This document shows, piece by piece, positions 33,236-44,057 of a DNA stretch of 64,000 bases. Below the pieces are notes generated by a model, which was not told the DNA's origin, did no database searches, and saw nothing but the letters and a program-made list of their open reading frames with translations. This DNA is from Roseateles noduli. GTDB taxonomy: Bacteria; Pseudomonadota; Gammaproteobacteria; Burkholderiales; Burkholderiaceae_C. The position numbers and the translations under genes were made by a program. The DNA is taken from the NCBI GenBank assembly GCA_002205125.1, contig NIOE01000016.1, forward strand, positions 124,001 to 188,000, in the 5' to 3' direction. Within the stretch, counting starts at the first letter, position 1. Every line of letters begins with the position of its first letter.

Positions 33236-33338
33236 ACTGTCCACGGCTTCTGTGGACAACTCTGTTGGCTCAACGGGCAGGGATTCCGCAAGCCGTTGAT
33301 TCCTCACGGAATTCATTGCAGTGCTGCGAAATGAGGCA
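33236..33338 (+). repeat. 103-bp direct repeat, copy 1
   Basis: The 499-base gap 33235-33733 has no gene but three direct copies of a 103-bp unit. Each starts ACTGTCCACGGC-like, has CTGTGGACAA then CTGTTGGCT near its start, and ends AATGAGGCA-like. Copy 1 begins two bases after the kinase stop. TGTCCAC/GTGGACA form a hairpin. Confidence 0.8.
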
Positions 33339-33382
33339 GAGATCCGAACGGGCTATCCGGCACCCGTTTCGCGCGCCGTCGG

Positions 33383-33485
33383 ATTGTCCCTGCGAACTGT
33401 GGACAAGTCTGTTGGCTGTCTCTGTAGGGTCTGTTCAACCCGTTGTTTCACAAGGGAAATACTTCCCGTGCTTCAAAACGAGGCA
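33383..33485 (+). repeat. 103-bp direct repeat, copy 2
   Basis: The most diverged copy but still exactly 103 bases: starts ATTGTCCCTGCG, keeps CTGTGGACAAGTCTGTTGGC, and ends AACGAGGCA. Its 3' half has the small hairpin GGGAA-ATAC-TTCCC. It lies 44 bases after copy 1. Confidence 0.75.
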
Positions 33486-33608
33486 GTCCCGAGACGCGGG
33501 CGGTTGGCGACCGGACGGCCTTGACGCCACCGCCCGGGACGGTGGGCAAAGTTCGTTCCCCCTCCGCAGTTGCTCACAGTGCCCACCGGTTGTGCACCGG
33601 GCGGCCAG

Positions 33609-33711
33609 ACTGTCCACGGCCTCTGTGGACAAGTCTGTTGGCTGCCCGGGCAAGGATGCTGCAAGTGCTTGTCGTGGCAAGGAAATACTTGCAATGCTGC
33701 GGAATGAGGCA
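33609..33711 (+). repeat. 103-bp direct repeat, copy 3
   Basis: Closest to copy 1 at both ends: ACTGTCCACGGCCTCTGTGG start and GGAATGAGGCA end. Its 3' half has TGCAAGT/ACTTGCA and GCAAG-GAAATA-CTTGC stems where copy 2 has a different but equivalent stem. It lies 123 bases after copy 2 and 22 bases before the end of the FAH gene. Confidence 0.8.
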
Positions 33712-33733
33712 ACCCCTCCTCGGAGATACGCCC

Positions 33734-34522
33734 TCAGACGATCCGGATACCCAGGTTCGGCAGGCCGTCGATGTAGCAGTCGATGACGTCGCCCTTGACC
33801 ACCGGGCCGACGTTCTCCGGCGTGCCGCTGTAGATGATGTCGCCCGGCTTGAGTTCGAAGGCCCGCGACAGCTGCGAGATCTGCTCCGCCACGCTCCAGA
33901 TCATCTGGCTCAGGTCCGCGTCCTGCTTGGTCTGGCCGTTCACCTTCAGCCAGATCGCGCCCTTGGTCGGGTGACCGCCCAGCCGAGCGACCGGGTGGAT
34001 CGGACCGATGGGCGCGGACTGGTCGAAGCTCTTGCCGATCTCCCACGGCTTCTTCTGGTCGCCCATGCCGCGCTGCAGGTCGCGCCGCGTCATGTCCAGG
34101 CCGATCGCATAGCCATACACGAGGGCCAGCGCCTGCTCCGTCGGGATGTCGCGCCCGCCCTTGTGCAGCGCGGCCACCAGCTCGCATTCGTAGTGGTAGT
34201 TCTTCGTCAGCGTCGGGTAGGGGTGATCGGCCACGGTGCCCGGCGCCACGTTCTGGATCGCGTCGGCCGGCTTCTGGAAGAAGAACGGCGGCTCGCGCGT
34301 CGGGTCGCTGCCCATCTCGCGCGCATGCGCCGCGTAGTTGCGGCCGATGCAATAGATGCGGCGCACCGGGAAACGCTGGTCGCTGCCGACGATGGGAATC
34401 GTCGTCTGCGCCACGGCGAACGGCGTGTTCGCCGTCGACTGTGCCTGGCCCGGCAGCGCGCAGCCGGCCACGGCGCCGGCGGCCATCACGGCCGAAGTGT
34501 TGAGCAGGGAACGTCGGTCCAT
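33734..34522 (-). CDS. Exported fumarylacetoacetate-hydrolase-fold protein
   Basis: A 262-residue FAH-family protein (fumarylpyruvate hydrolase-like). 'YCIGRNYAAHAREMG', 'PPFFFQKPADAI', 'NYHYECELVAAL' (metal-binding Glu residues), 'KGAIWLKVNGQTKQDAD' and 'GDIIYSGTPENVGPV' are in normal order, so hydrolase activity on acylpyruvates is plausible. Unusually it starts with a twin-Arg-like, Ala-rich leader (MDRRSLLNTSAVMAAGAVAG) ending at C, a possible Tat lipoprotein signal. AGGAG lies seven bases before the ATG. Family members are normally cytoplasmic. Confidence 0.85.
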   Translation of the reverse strand: MDRRSLLNTSAVMAAGAVAGCALPGQAQSTANTPFAVAQTTIPIVGSDQRFPVRRIYCIGRNYAAHAREMGSDPTREPPFFFQKPADAIQNVAPGTVADHPYPTLTKNYHYECELVAALHKGGRDIPTEQALALVYGYAIGLDMTRRDLQRGMGDQKKPWEIGKSFDQSAPIGPIHPVARLGGHPTKGAIWLKVNGQTKQDADLSQMIWSVAEQISQLSRAFELKPGDIIYSGTPENVGPVVKGDVIDCYIDGLPNLGIRIV

Positions 34523-34696
34523 CGCGGTCTCCTTCGAGGTTGAGTTGTCCGACGCGGCGCGCCCCTGGAAAGCGGACGGACCGCCGCGGCCGGACGAGCG
34601 TAGGCGCCGACCTGCGACGGCGCTTGCGCGTTTCCCCTCGAAGTGCGGCGGCCAGGGCGAGACCCGCACGCCGACGCCGGACCTGGCGACGGGAAA

Positions 34697-35290
34697 TCAG
34701 GCGACGCTGTCGGCCACCAGGTCCACCATGACCTGCAGGCTCTTCAGCACCGGCGCCGGATCGTCGGCGTACTGCGCCTGCACGATCGCCCCGTCGACCG
34801 CGACGGACAGCGCCGCGGCGATCTTCCTGCGCTGCCGCGACGCGGGCAGCAGTCCGGCGATCGCGTCGGTCATGTCCTGCTTGTGGCGGCGCGTCACCTC
34901 GACCACCTCGGGCAGGCTGGGTCCCATCTCGCCGACGCCGTTCAGGAACGCGCAGCCGCGGAACTCCCCGAGGGCCTGACCGCCGAACCACTCGGCCATC
35001 GTCGGCACCAGCGCGCCGGCGCCCTTCGCCCCGCCGCGGTGACGCGCGAGCGCCCCGTTGAACCAATCCATCCACCGCCCGTGTCGCAGCTCCAGGTAGG
35101 CCAGGATCAGGTCGTTCTTGCTCGGGAAGTGCCGGTAGAAGGTGACCTTCGTGACGCCTGACGCCGCGATCACGCGGTCGACGCCGGTGGCACGGATGCC
35201 CTCGGCGTAGAACAGGTCGTGGGCGGTGCGCAGGATGCGTTCGCGGGCGGGCAGCTCGCCCATGTCCACGCTGCCGTTGGTGTCGTCCAT
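34697..35290 (-). CDS. TetR-family repressor
   Basis: A 197-residue TetR regulator: helix-turn-helix '[20 protein letters not shown]' then '[16 protein letters not shown]'; C-terminal ligand domain with '[14 protein letters not shown]', like repressors of stress or aromatic genes. The ATG at 35290 leaves the operator pair outside the coding region; a longer start at 35338 would include one. It is divergent from the DUF1348 gene, with two identical palindromes between them, so it probably represses both genes. Confidence 0.88.
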   Translation of the reverse strand: MDDTNGSVDMGELPARERILRTAHDLFYAEGIRATGVDRVIAASGVTKVTFYRHFPSKNDLILAYLELRHGRWMDWFNGALARHRGGAKGAGALVPTMAEWFGGQALGEFRGCAFLNGVGEMGPSLPEVVEVTRRHKQDMTDAIAGLLPASRQRRKIAAALSVAVDGAIVQAQYADDPAPVLKSLQVMVDLVADSVA

Positions 35291-35299
35291 CCGATCATT

Positions 35300-35317
35300 G
35301 TAGACAGACCTGTCTAC
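35300..35317. promoter_or_regulatory. TetR operator copy 1
   Basis: GTAGACAGACCTGTCTAC is a perfect palindrome with 8-bp arms and a two-base centre, ten bases before the TetR start. An identical copy lies at 35339-35356. Confidence 0.8.
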
Positions 35318-35338
35318 ATCCGCCAGAATCCGACCCAC

Positions 35339-35356
35339 GTAGACAGACCTGTCTAC
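35339..35356. promoter_or_regulatory. TetR operator copy 2
   Basis: Identical GTAGACAGACCTGTCTAC palindrome, 39 bp from copy 1 centre to centre, upstream of the DUF1348 gene. Two equal sites in a divergent promoter suggest joint repression. Confidence 0.8.
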
Positions 35357-35442
35357 ATGAGCTGATGGACCGTTCCATCCATCGATCGATCGGCCGCCCG
35401 ATCTCTACCGACCCTCCCGCCTTCGACGAAAGGACCCCGACC

Positions 35443-35910
35443 ATGGACACCCGCCCGCCCCTGCCCCCGTTCACCCGCGAGACCGCGATCCAGAAGATCC
35501 GCCTGGCTGAAGACGGCTGGAACAGCCGCGACCCGGCGCGCATCGTGCTGGCCTACAGCCCGGATACCAAGTGGCGCAACCGGGCCGAGTTCCCGCAAGG
35601 CCGCGCCGAGGCGCAGGCGCTGCTGGAGCGCAAGTGGACGCGCGAGCTGGACTACCGCCTGATCAAGGAACTGTGGGCCTTCGAAGGCAACCGCATCGCG
35701 GTGCGCTTCGTCTACGAGTGGCATGACGACGCCGGAAACTGGTTCCGCAGCCACGGCAACGAGAACTGGGAGTTCGACGCCCAGGGGCTGATGACGCACC
35801 GTCACGCCAGCATCAACGATCAGCCGATCAAGGCTGCGGATCGCAAGTTCCATTGGCCGCTGGGGCGTCGTCCGGATGACCACCCAGGCCTGACCGAACT
35901 GGGTCTCTGA
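35443..35910 (+). CDS. DUF1348 (NTF2-like) protein
   Basis: A 155-residue protein of the SnoaL/NTF2-like DUF1348 family: '[20 protein letters not shown]', '[20 protein letters not shown]', '[20 protein letters not shown]', '[15 protein letters not shown]' are all diagnostic. The family fold is a small conical pocket; function is unknown. The ATG at 35443 has AAGGA eight bases before it. Control by the divergent TetR protein is likely from the paired operators. Confidence 0.88.
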   Translation: MDTRPPLPPFTRETAIQKIRLAEDGWNSRDPARIVLAYSPDTKWRNRAEFPQGRAEAQALLERKWTRELDYRLIKELWAFEGNRIAVRFVYEWHDDAGNWFRSHGNENWEFDAQGLMTHRHASINDQPIKAADRKFHWPLGRRPDDHPGLTELGL

Positions 35911-35956
35911 GCGCCCTCCGCTGACAACGGGTGGTCGGCTCCGGCTGCAAGTTGGA

Positions 35957-38153
<2,197 letters not shown>

Positions 38154-38162
38154 CCGACACGA

Positions 38163-39188
38163 CTAGCCTTCGATGATGTTGAGGAAGTGATCCAGGATCA
38201 CGAAGTGGTCCTCGAAGAGCTGCGACTCCATCGCTGGCAGCTCGTCGCGGTGGAACCAGCGCGCTTCCTTGACGTCGTCGCTGCCGACGACTTCGGGCAG
38301 CGTGCCCATCTCTCCGAACTTGAAGTGGTGCGCCATCGTGATCAGCCGGCCGCGCGCGCTGCGCAGCGGATCCTCGAAGGTCTCGACGCCGTGCAGCGCC
38401 GCCAGGATCGAGGCCGGCAGCAGCGGGAACTGCGTCTCCTCGATCAGCTCGCGGACCGCGCAGGCGACCAGCTTCTCGCCGCGATCCAGGTGGCCGCCGG
38501 GCACCGCCCAGAGATCCTCGCCGAACGGCCCCTTGCGGCGCACCAGCAGCACGTGGTCGCCCACCGTCACGACCGCGTCGCCCGTCATGTAGGCGACCGC
38601 CGTGTATTTCTTGCGATAGGTCGCGATCGCGGCGTGCTCCGCCTTGCGCTTGCGGTACTCGGGCAGCCGGCTCCAGGCCTGCAGCCAGGCCCGGACCGGC
38701 GCGCTGACGTAAGGCGTCATCACCGACAACGCGGCGTCCGGATCGTCGGCCTCGAAGAACACCTGGCGCATCGCCGTCGCGTCGACGTCGGCGAGCCGTT
38801 CCACCAGTTGCTGCCGCCAGCGCGGAAAGTTGTTGAGGTAGTAGCTCGTGTGGTCCTTCTGGTGGCCGACCAGCACGATGTCCGCCTCCTCGCCGGCGAT
38901 CGCGCGCACGCCCATCGTCACGGCGGCGTTCCAGCGCTTGTCGTCGAAATAGTCGCGCACCGGCAGCACGTGCAGGCGCTGCTGCTGCTCCGGCGTCAGG
39001 TTGGCCAGCAGCATCTGCCGGCGTTCCTCATGCACGAACGGGTTGCGCGGATCGCGCGCCTTGTACGAGGAACCCAGCACCGCGATCACCTCGTCGGCGA
39101 GCCCGAAGGCCGCCTGGAACAACGCCTCCTGTCCGAGGTGCACCAGCTGCCAGCGGCCGACCACGACGGCGACGGTCTTGCGAGTCAT
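38163..39188 (-). CDS. nadM: Bifunctional NMN adenylyltransferase/Nudix hydrolase
   Basis: A 341-residue two-domain protein. Residues 1-180 form a nucleotidyltransferase fold ('VVVGRWQLVHLGQEALFQAA', 'VLGSSYKARDPRNPF', 'YVSAPVRAWLQ'); residues 195-335 are a Nudix domain ('WAVPGGHLDRGEKLVACAVR' then 'ELIEETQF'). In the family the first motif is HxGH; here it is HLGQ, replacing the second His. It is the last gene of an NAD operon and would join NMN with ATP to give NAD, with the Nudix part cleaving ADP-ribose or similar. Confidence 0.88.
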   Translation of the reverse strand: MTRKTVAVVVGRWQLVHLGQEALFQAAFGLADEVIAVLGSSYKARDPRNPFVHEERRQMLLANLTPEQQQRLHVLPVRDYFDDKRWNAAVTMGVRAIAGEEADIVLVGHQKDHTSYYLNNFPRWRQQLVERLADVDATAMRQVFFEADDPDAALSVMTPYVSAPVRAWLQAWSRLPEYRKRKAEHAAIATYRKKYTAVAYMTGDAVVTVGDHVLLVRRKGPFGEDLWAVPGGHLDRGEKLVACAVRELIEETQFPLLPASILAALHGVETFEDPLRSARGRLITMAHHFKFGEMGTLPEVVGSDDVKEARWFHRDELPAMESQLFEDHFVILDHFLNIIEG

Positions 39189-39217
39189 GAATGTCCTTCC
39201 GATGCTCAGTGCAATGA

Positions 39218-40930
39218 TCAATAGTGCTTCGCCGCGATCGGCAACTGCCGGCCGCTGCCGAAGGCGCGCGCCCGCAGCCGCACCATGGGCGGGGCCTGGC
39301 GGCGCTTGTATTCGTTGCGGGCGATCATGCCCTTGATCCTGGCGATCAGCGCCTGACCTTCGTCGCTCTCGCGCAGCGCGGCGACGGCGGCTTCGGCGGC
39401 GGTGCGTTCGTCGTCGGCGAGGCGCTCGCCTTCGATCAGGACCTTCAGCACCTCGTCCAGCACTTCGTAAGGCGGGAGGCTGTCGGTGTCGCGTTGATCG
39501 GGCGCGAGCTCGGCGCTCGGCGGCTTGTCGAGGATCGCCGCCGGGATGATCTCGCGGCCCGCCGTCTCGTTCAGATGGCGGCTCAGCGCGAAGACCTCCG
39601 TCTTGTAGAGATCGCCGATCAGGCCCAGTCCGCCGTTGGTGTCGCCGTAGAGCGTGCAGTAGCCGACGGCGATCTCGCTCTTGTTGCCGGTCGTCAGCAG
39701 CAGGTGGCCCTGTGCGTTCGAGACGGTCATCAGCAGCGTGCCGCGCACGCGCGCCTGCAGGTTCTCCAGCGCGAGGCCGGACGGCCTCAGCGCCAGCGTG
39801 CTCGCCGTCATCGTGTCGCCGACCTGGCGGACGATGTCCTCGATCGGGCAGATGTCCAGCGGGATGCCGAGCGCGTCGCACAGCGCCTTGGAATCGTCGA
39901 CGCTGCCCGACGACGAGAAGCGCGACGGCATCGTGATCCCCGAAACCTTGTCCGCGCCTAGCGCCTCCACGGCCAGCGCCAGCGTCAGCGCGGAGTCGAT
40001 GCCGCCCGAGGATCCGACAATGACGCGGTCGAAGCCGCAGCGTCGGGCGTAGTCTCGCAGGCCGAGCACGATCTGCCGGCGGTAGAACGCCATCGTGTCG
40101 AGTCCCGCGCGCGCCGGCGGTGCTGGGAGCGCGCCGCCGTCACGAGACGAGAAGAGACCGCGGTCCGTTTCGAAGCGCAGCGTGACGACGTGGGATTCGA
40201 AGCGGTCCGCCTCGAACACCACGCCGGGCTCCGGCTCGATCGCGAAGGACGCGCCGTCGTAGACCAACTGGTCGTGGCCGCCGATCTGGTTCACGAACAC
40301 CAGCGGCAGGCGATGGCGCCAGCAGGCGGCGCGGAACACGGCATGGCGCTGCTCGCGCTTGCCGATGTTGCTCGGGCTCGCGTTGATCGAGACGATCAGG
40401 TCCGGCGCCGCGTCGGCCAGCCGCTGGAAGGGATTGACCGCGTAGTCCTTGCCGTCGTCGTTCCAGCCGTCCTCGCAGATCATGAAGCCGACCTGCGTGC
40501 CGCCGATGCGCAGCACGCGGGCGACGTCGGGACCGGGCTCGAAGTGGCGACGCTCGTCGAAGACGTTGTAGGTCGGCAGCAGCTGCTTGTGATAGTCGAG
40601 CAGCACCTCGCCGTCGCGGATCACGAGCAGCGAATTGCGGAAGGCCTTGCCCGCGCCGGGATTGCGCGTCGGCGCGCCGACGACCCAGTAGACGGAGTCG
40701 ACCTCGCGCGTCGCGGCCAGCAGCGCGGTCATCGCGCGGTCCAGGCGCTGGCGGAAGTCCTCGTCGTCGAGCAGGTCCGCCGGGTAGTAGCCGGTCAGCG
40801 AGAGTTCAGGGAAGACGACCAGGTCGGCGCCGTCGTGACGCGCCTGCCGTGCGGCTTCCAGATGCAGCGCGAGGTTGCCTTCGAGATCGCCGATCGTCGG
40901 GTTGATCTGGGCCAGGGTGATCTTGAGCAT
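39218..40930 (-). CDS. nadE: Glutamine-dependent NAD synthetase
   Basis: A 570-residue fusion. N-terminal glutaminase of the nitrilase fold: Glu in 'VVFPELSLTGYYP', Lys in 'LDYHKQLLPTYN', Cys in 'GFMICEDGWND'. C-terminal ATP-pyrophosphatase: 'VIVGSSGGIDSALTLALAV' (SGGxDS loop) and 'LLLTTGNKSEIAVGYCTLYG'. It amidates nicotinate adenine dinucleotide to NAD with glutamine nitrogen. The ATG at 40930 follows GGAG by seven bases. 17 bases separate it from pncB, 29 from nadM. Confidence 0.95.
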   Translation of the reverse strand: MLKITLAQINPTIGDLEGNLALHLEAARQARHDGADLVVFPELSLTGYYPADLLDDEDFRQRLDRAMTALLAATREVDSVYWVVGAPTRNPGAGKAFRNSLLVIRDGEVLLDYHKQLLPTYNVFDERRHFEPGPDVARVLRIGGTQVGFMICEDGWNDDGKDYAVNPFQRLADAAPDLIVSINASPSNIGKREQRHAVFRAACWRHRLPLVFVNQIGGHDQLVYDGASFAIEPEPGVVFEADRFESHVVTLRFETDRGLFSSRDGGALPAPPARAGLDTMAFYRRQIVLGLRDYARRCGFDRVIVGSSGGIDSALTLALAVEALGADKVSGITMPSRFSSSGSVDDSKALCDALGIPLDICPIEDIVRQVGDTMTASTLALRPSGLALENLQARVRGTLLMTVSNAQGHLLLTTGNKSEIAVGYCTLYGDTNGGLGLIGDLYKTEVFALSRHLNETAGREIIPAAILDKPPSAELAPDQRDTDSLPPYEVLDEVLKVLIEGERLADDERTAAEAAVAALRESDEGQALIARIKGMIARNEYKRRQAPPMVRLRARAFGSGRQLPIAAKHY

Positions 40931-40947
40931 GACTTCGCTCCGTTCCT

Positions 40948-42198
40948 TCATTCGGTGTCGACGCGGAACACCTGCCGCAGATAGTCCAGGAAGGTCTGGT
41001 CATCGCAGAGCGTCTTGCCCGGCGCGTCCGAGAGCTTCGCGACCGACTGCCCGTTGCACCGGACCAGCTTCATGACGATGTTGAGCGGCTTCGGTCCGAG
41101 CTCGTTGCTCAGGTACGTACCGATGCCGAAGCCCACCGGCACGCGCTGCGCGAAGTGTGTGTGCAGGCGGAAAGCCTCGTCGCAGTTCAGCCCGTCGCTG
41201 AACACCAGGCGCTTGGTGAACGGATCGACGCGCAGCGTCGCGTAGTGCGCGAGCGCCTTCTCGCCCCAGACCACCGGATCGCCGCTGTCGTGCCGCAGGC
41301 CGTCGAACAGCTTCGCGAAGTACAGGTCGAAGTCGGCGAGGAACGCGTCCATGCCGATCACGTCGGTGAGCGCGATGCCCAGGTCACCGCGGTACTCCTG
41401 CACCCAGCCTTCCAGCGCGGCCTTCTGCGACAGCCGCAGCTGCACGCCGACCGCCTGGTAGGTCTGCAGGTACTCGTGCGCCATCGTGCCGATGGGGATG
41501 AGGCCGTGCCGACGCGCCAGCTCGACGTTGGACGTGCCCTTGATCACGGAGGGGATCTCGCGCTTCAGCGTCGCCACCACCTCGTCATGCCACTCGCCCG
41601 AGAAGCGCCGGCGCAAGCCGAAGTCGAAGAACTCGAAGGGATAGGCGTCCTCGCCGAGCGTCGCCGGCACGGACGCCGCGTAGTCGCGCAAGCGTTGCGT
41701 CTTCGCCGCGAGCCGCGCGCGGCCTTCGGCCAGCACCTCGTCCTCGCGGCCTGCGCACAGGCGGCGGAAGTACAGCTCGTTCACGATGGCGAGCACGAAG
41801 ATCTCGAACGCCATCACGTGGACCTGCGGCCCCTTCGCGACGATGACCAGTTGGCCCGCTTCGGCGCCCTCGCCCGGCCGCGCCTCGATGAACCGGCGCT
41901 GGAAGCGGAAGATCCGCAGGAAGTCGATGAAGTCCGACTTCATGAAGCGCAGGCCGCCGAGGTAGGCGAGCTCCTCGTCGCTGAAGCTCAGCGTGCAGAG
42001 ATGGTCCAGCTCGCGGTTGACCGCGTCGCTGAGCTCGCTCAACGGGAAGGCCGGCGTGTTGCGGCAGACGAAGCGGTACTCCGCGTCGTTGGCGGGGAAC
42101 GCGTGCAGCAGCGTCTGCCACATCGTGAACTTGTAGAGATCGGTCTCCAGCAGCGAGCGGATGACGGGGGCGAAGGTCGTGTCGGAGGTGTCGTTCAT
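40948..42198 (-). CDS. pncB: Nicotinate phosphoribosyltransferase
   Basis: A 416-residue type II PRTase. '[18 protein letters not shown]' is the family start, '[20 protein letters not shown]' then 'HEYLQ' holds the regulatory phospho-His, and '[11 protein letters not shown]' contacts PRPP. It makes nicotinate mononucleotide from nicotinate and PRPP with ATP. It follows pncA by 13 bases, so nicotinamide salvage is encoded in pathway order. Confidence 0.95.
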   Translation of the reverse strand: MNDTSDTTFAPVIRSLLETDLYKFTMWQTLLHAFPANDAEYRFVCRNTPAFPLSELSDAVNRELDHLCTLSFSDEELAYLGGLRFMKSDFIDFLRIFRFQRRFIEARPGEGAEAGQLVIVAKGPQVHVMAFEIFVLAIVNELYFRRLCAGREDEVLAEGRARLAAKTQRLRDYAASVPATLGEDAYPFEFFDFGLRRRFSGEWHDEVVATLKREIPSVIKGTSNVELARRHGLIPIGTMAHEYLQTYQAVGVQLRLSQKAALEGWVQEYRGDLGIALTDVIGMDAFLADFDLYFAKLFDGLRHDSGDPVVWGEKALAHYATLRVDPFTKRLVFSDGLNCDEAFRLHTHFAQRVPVGFGIGTYLSNELGPKPLNIVMKLVRCNGQSVAKLSDAPGKTLCDDQTFLDYLRQVFRVDTE

Positions 42199-42211
42199 GA
42201 CATCGCTCCGC

Positions 42212-43084
42212 TCAGGCCGACAGCAGGCCGAGCGCCTGCGCCGCGGTCATCGTCCGGACGCCGAGCGCGCGGGCGCGGTCGACGAAGGCCGTCGCGCCGG
42301 ACTCGAATCCGCCGACCGGGCTCATCGCATCCTCGATGAGCACGACGCGTGCGAGCCGCTCGGCGCTCATCTCCGCGAAGAGGTCCTCCGCCGTCGCCGC
42401 CACGCAATGGCTGCTGGCTTCCCCGGCGATCAAGGTCAGTCCCGGGAAGTCGACGATGCGATCGACCAGCGCCCGGTTGGTCTGCGTGCGCGGATCGGCG
42501 GCGATCGGGACCTCGGCGCGCACGGCGCTGTACTGCTCGGTCATCGGGTTCTGGCCCTTGAGGACCTTCTCCACCGTGCGCAGCCGCGCCGCTTCCCAAC
42601 GGCCCAATGCAGCGGCGAGGTCGCCATGCACGTTGTGGCCCCAGGTGCCGACGACGCAGTGCGTGGGCCACACCATCAGGATGTACTTCTTCGGACTGGC
42701 TTCCAGCGCGTCGAGGTAGGCCAGCACCTGCTCGCGCAACGCGGCGTCGCGCGGCGCGAAGCGACCGGCACGGACGTCCTCGGCCTTGATCTGCGTGAAG
42801 GGTGCGACCGGTTGCGGCGCGCCGCTCGCCGCGTCGGCGCCGTCGGCACCGACAGCGCCCGGCTGTTGCCAGAATGCCGGCCGCTCGATCGCATAGACCG
42901 GGTGCGAGTCCAAGGTCACGACGATGTCCGCGATCGCGCCGCCCGCCTGATCCACCAGCGCGGCCAGGCGCTTCATGTCCGCGTCCGCGCCGGTGACAGG
43001 CAGCGTCGCGCCGTCGATGTCGCAGAAGTCGTTCTGCGGGTCGACGATCAGCAGTTGGAGGGGCTGGGTGCGTGGGGTGGTCAT
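42212..43084 (-). CDS. pncA: Nicotinamidase (cysteine hydrolase, PncA-like)
   Basis: A 290-residue isochorismatase-fold amidase. Catalytic Asp in '[13 protein letters not shown]', Cys in '[18 protein letters not shown]', and metal-binding Asp/His near '[12 protein letters not shown]'. It is longer than E. coli PncA (213 residues), mainly through a Gly/Ala-rich insert near residue 75 and a middle insertion. It should hydrolyse nicotinamide to nicotinate. As first gene of pncA-pncB-nadE-nadM it faces nrtR across 214 bases with two palindromes. Confidence 0.85.
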   Translation of the reverse strand: MTTPRTQPLQLLIVDPQNDFCDIDGATLPVTGADADMKRLAALVDQAGGAIADIVVTLDSHPVYAIERPAFWQQPGAVGADGADAASGAPQPVAPFTQIKAEDVRAGRFAPRDAALREQVLAYLDALEASPKKYILMVWPTHCVVGTWGHNVHGDLAAALGRWEAARLRTVEKVLKGQNPMTEQYSAVRAEVPIAADPRTQTNRALVDRIVDFPGLTLIAGEASSHCVAATAEDLFAEMSAERLARVVLIEDAMSPVGGFESGATAFVDRARALGVRTMTAAQALGLLSA

Positions 43085-43131
43085 GAGAACTCCGATTCCG
43101 TCTTTGTCATGTCGTGGCGCCAGCATATCCC

Positions 43132-43155
43132 ACTTCGTGCTTGTTTGCACTAAGT
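43132..43155. promoter_or_regulatory. Palindrome 1, likely NrtR operator (pncA side)
   Basis: ACTTCGTGC-TTGTTT-GCACTAAGT has 9-bp arms with one mismatch, 48 bases upstream of the pncA start. It shares its core TTCGTGC-N6-GCACTAAG with 43266-43286. Confidence 0.65.
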
Positions 43156-43265
43156 CGTTGGACGAGCATGTACCGAGGGTGCAACGAGGTGTAGCGCCGT
43201 GTGCCATTGCGTCCAGGATGCGTTCAGCGATCCGGTTTGACGTCCGGAATCATTGCCGCCCATAA

Positions 43266-43286
43266 TTCGTGCCTTTCCGCACTAAG
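43266..43286. promoter_or_regulatory. Palindrome 2, likely NrtR operator (nrtR side)
   Basis: TTCGTGC-CTTTCC-GCACTAAG repeats the core of palindrome 1 and lies 13 bases before the chosen nrtR start, so it would support autoregulation. Confidence 0.6.
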
Positions 43287-43298
43287 AAGAACAGGCCC

Positions 43299-43991
43299 GT
43301 GGACTTCCAACGCCCCATCGTCACCGTCGACATCGTCCTGCTGACGCTGCGCGACGACGTGCTGCACGCAGGTCTTGCGCAGCGGGACAAGGAGCCGGCG
43401 CTCGGCGCGTGGACGCTGCCGGGCGGCTGGGTGCACACGGACACCGACCAGGACGCCGACGACGCGGCCGCCCGCATCCTGCGGGAGAAGGCCGGACTGG
43501 TGTCGCCTTATCTGGAGCAGCTGAAGACTTTCTCGGGGATGCATCGCGACTCGCGCGGGTGGTCGCTGTCGGTCAGCTACTACGCGGTCGTGCCCACGGA
43601 CGTGGAAGTCGTCGGCGGAACCGGCGCTGCGGCGGGCGAGCGCTTCCGCTGGGCGGCCGTCGACAGCCTGCGCTCCCTCCCCTTCGACCACGCGCAGATC
43701 CTGCGCACGGCGGTCGAACGCGTGCGGTCGAAGACGCTGTATTCGTCGCTGCCCGTGCACCTGATGCCGGCCGAGTTCACGCTCGGCGAGCTGCAGCGCA
43801 CCTACGAGCAGGTGCTGGGCGCCGAGCTCGACAAGCGCGGCTTCCGCCGTCGCATCGACGAGCTCGACGTGATCGAGGAGATCCCCGGCTCCTTCACCAG
43901 CGGCGGCAGCCATCGGCCCGCGCAGCTCTTCCGCAAGAAGGCGCATGCGCCGGCGTTGAAGACGGTGACGAGCAGTCTGGCGGTGGGCTGA
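43299..43991 (+). CDS. nrtR: Nudix-related transcriptional regulator NrtR
   Basis: A 230-residue protein: an N-terminal Nudix-like domain without the full catalytic box ('VTVDIVLLTLRDDVLHAGLA', 'AWTLPGGWVHTDTDQD') that senses ADP-ribose, and a C-terminal winged helix ('FTLGELQRTYEQVLGAELDK' then 'RGFRRRID'). NrtR represses NAD salvage genes. The GTG at 43299 is preferred because an earlier GTG (43269) would put the operator in the coding region. It is divergent from the NAD operon it should control. Confidence 0.88.
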   Translation: MDFQRPIVTVDIVLLTLRDDVLHAGLAQRDKEPALGAWTLPGGWVHTDTDQDADDAAARILREKAGLVSPYLEQLKTFSGMHRDSRGWSLSVSYYAVVPTDVEVVGGTGAAAGERFRWAAVDSLRSLPFDHAQILRTAVERVRSKTLYSSLPVHLMPAEFTLGELQRTYEQVLGAELDKRGFRRRIDELDVIEEIPGSFTSGGSHRPAQLFRKKAHAPALKTVTSSLAVG

Positions 43992-44057
43992 AGCCCATCG
44001 CCAAGCGGCCTTGCCGCGAGAGGCAGGCTCCCTTTGCGCCCCGCGCCCGGCAGGCGC

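Noticed and set aside
33236-33711. Replication origin or DnaA-box cluster, because CTGTGGACAA resembles a DnaA box
   Set aside because: Only one such sequence occurs per repeat, it deviates from TTATCCACA, it is explained as a hairpin arm, and no dnaA, dnaN or AT-rich unwinding region is near.
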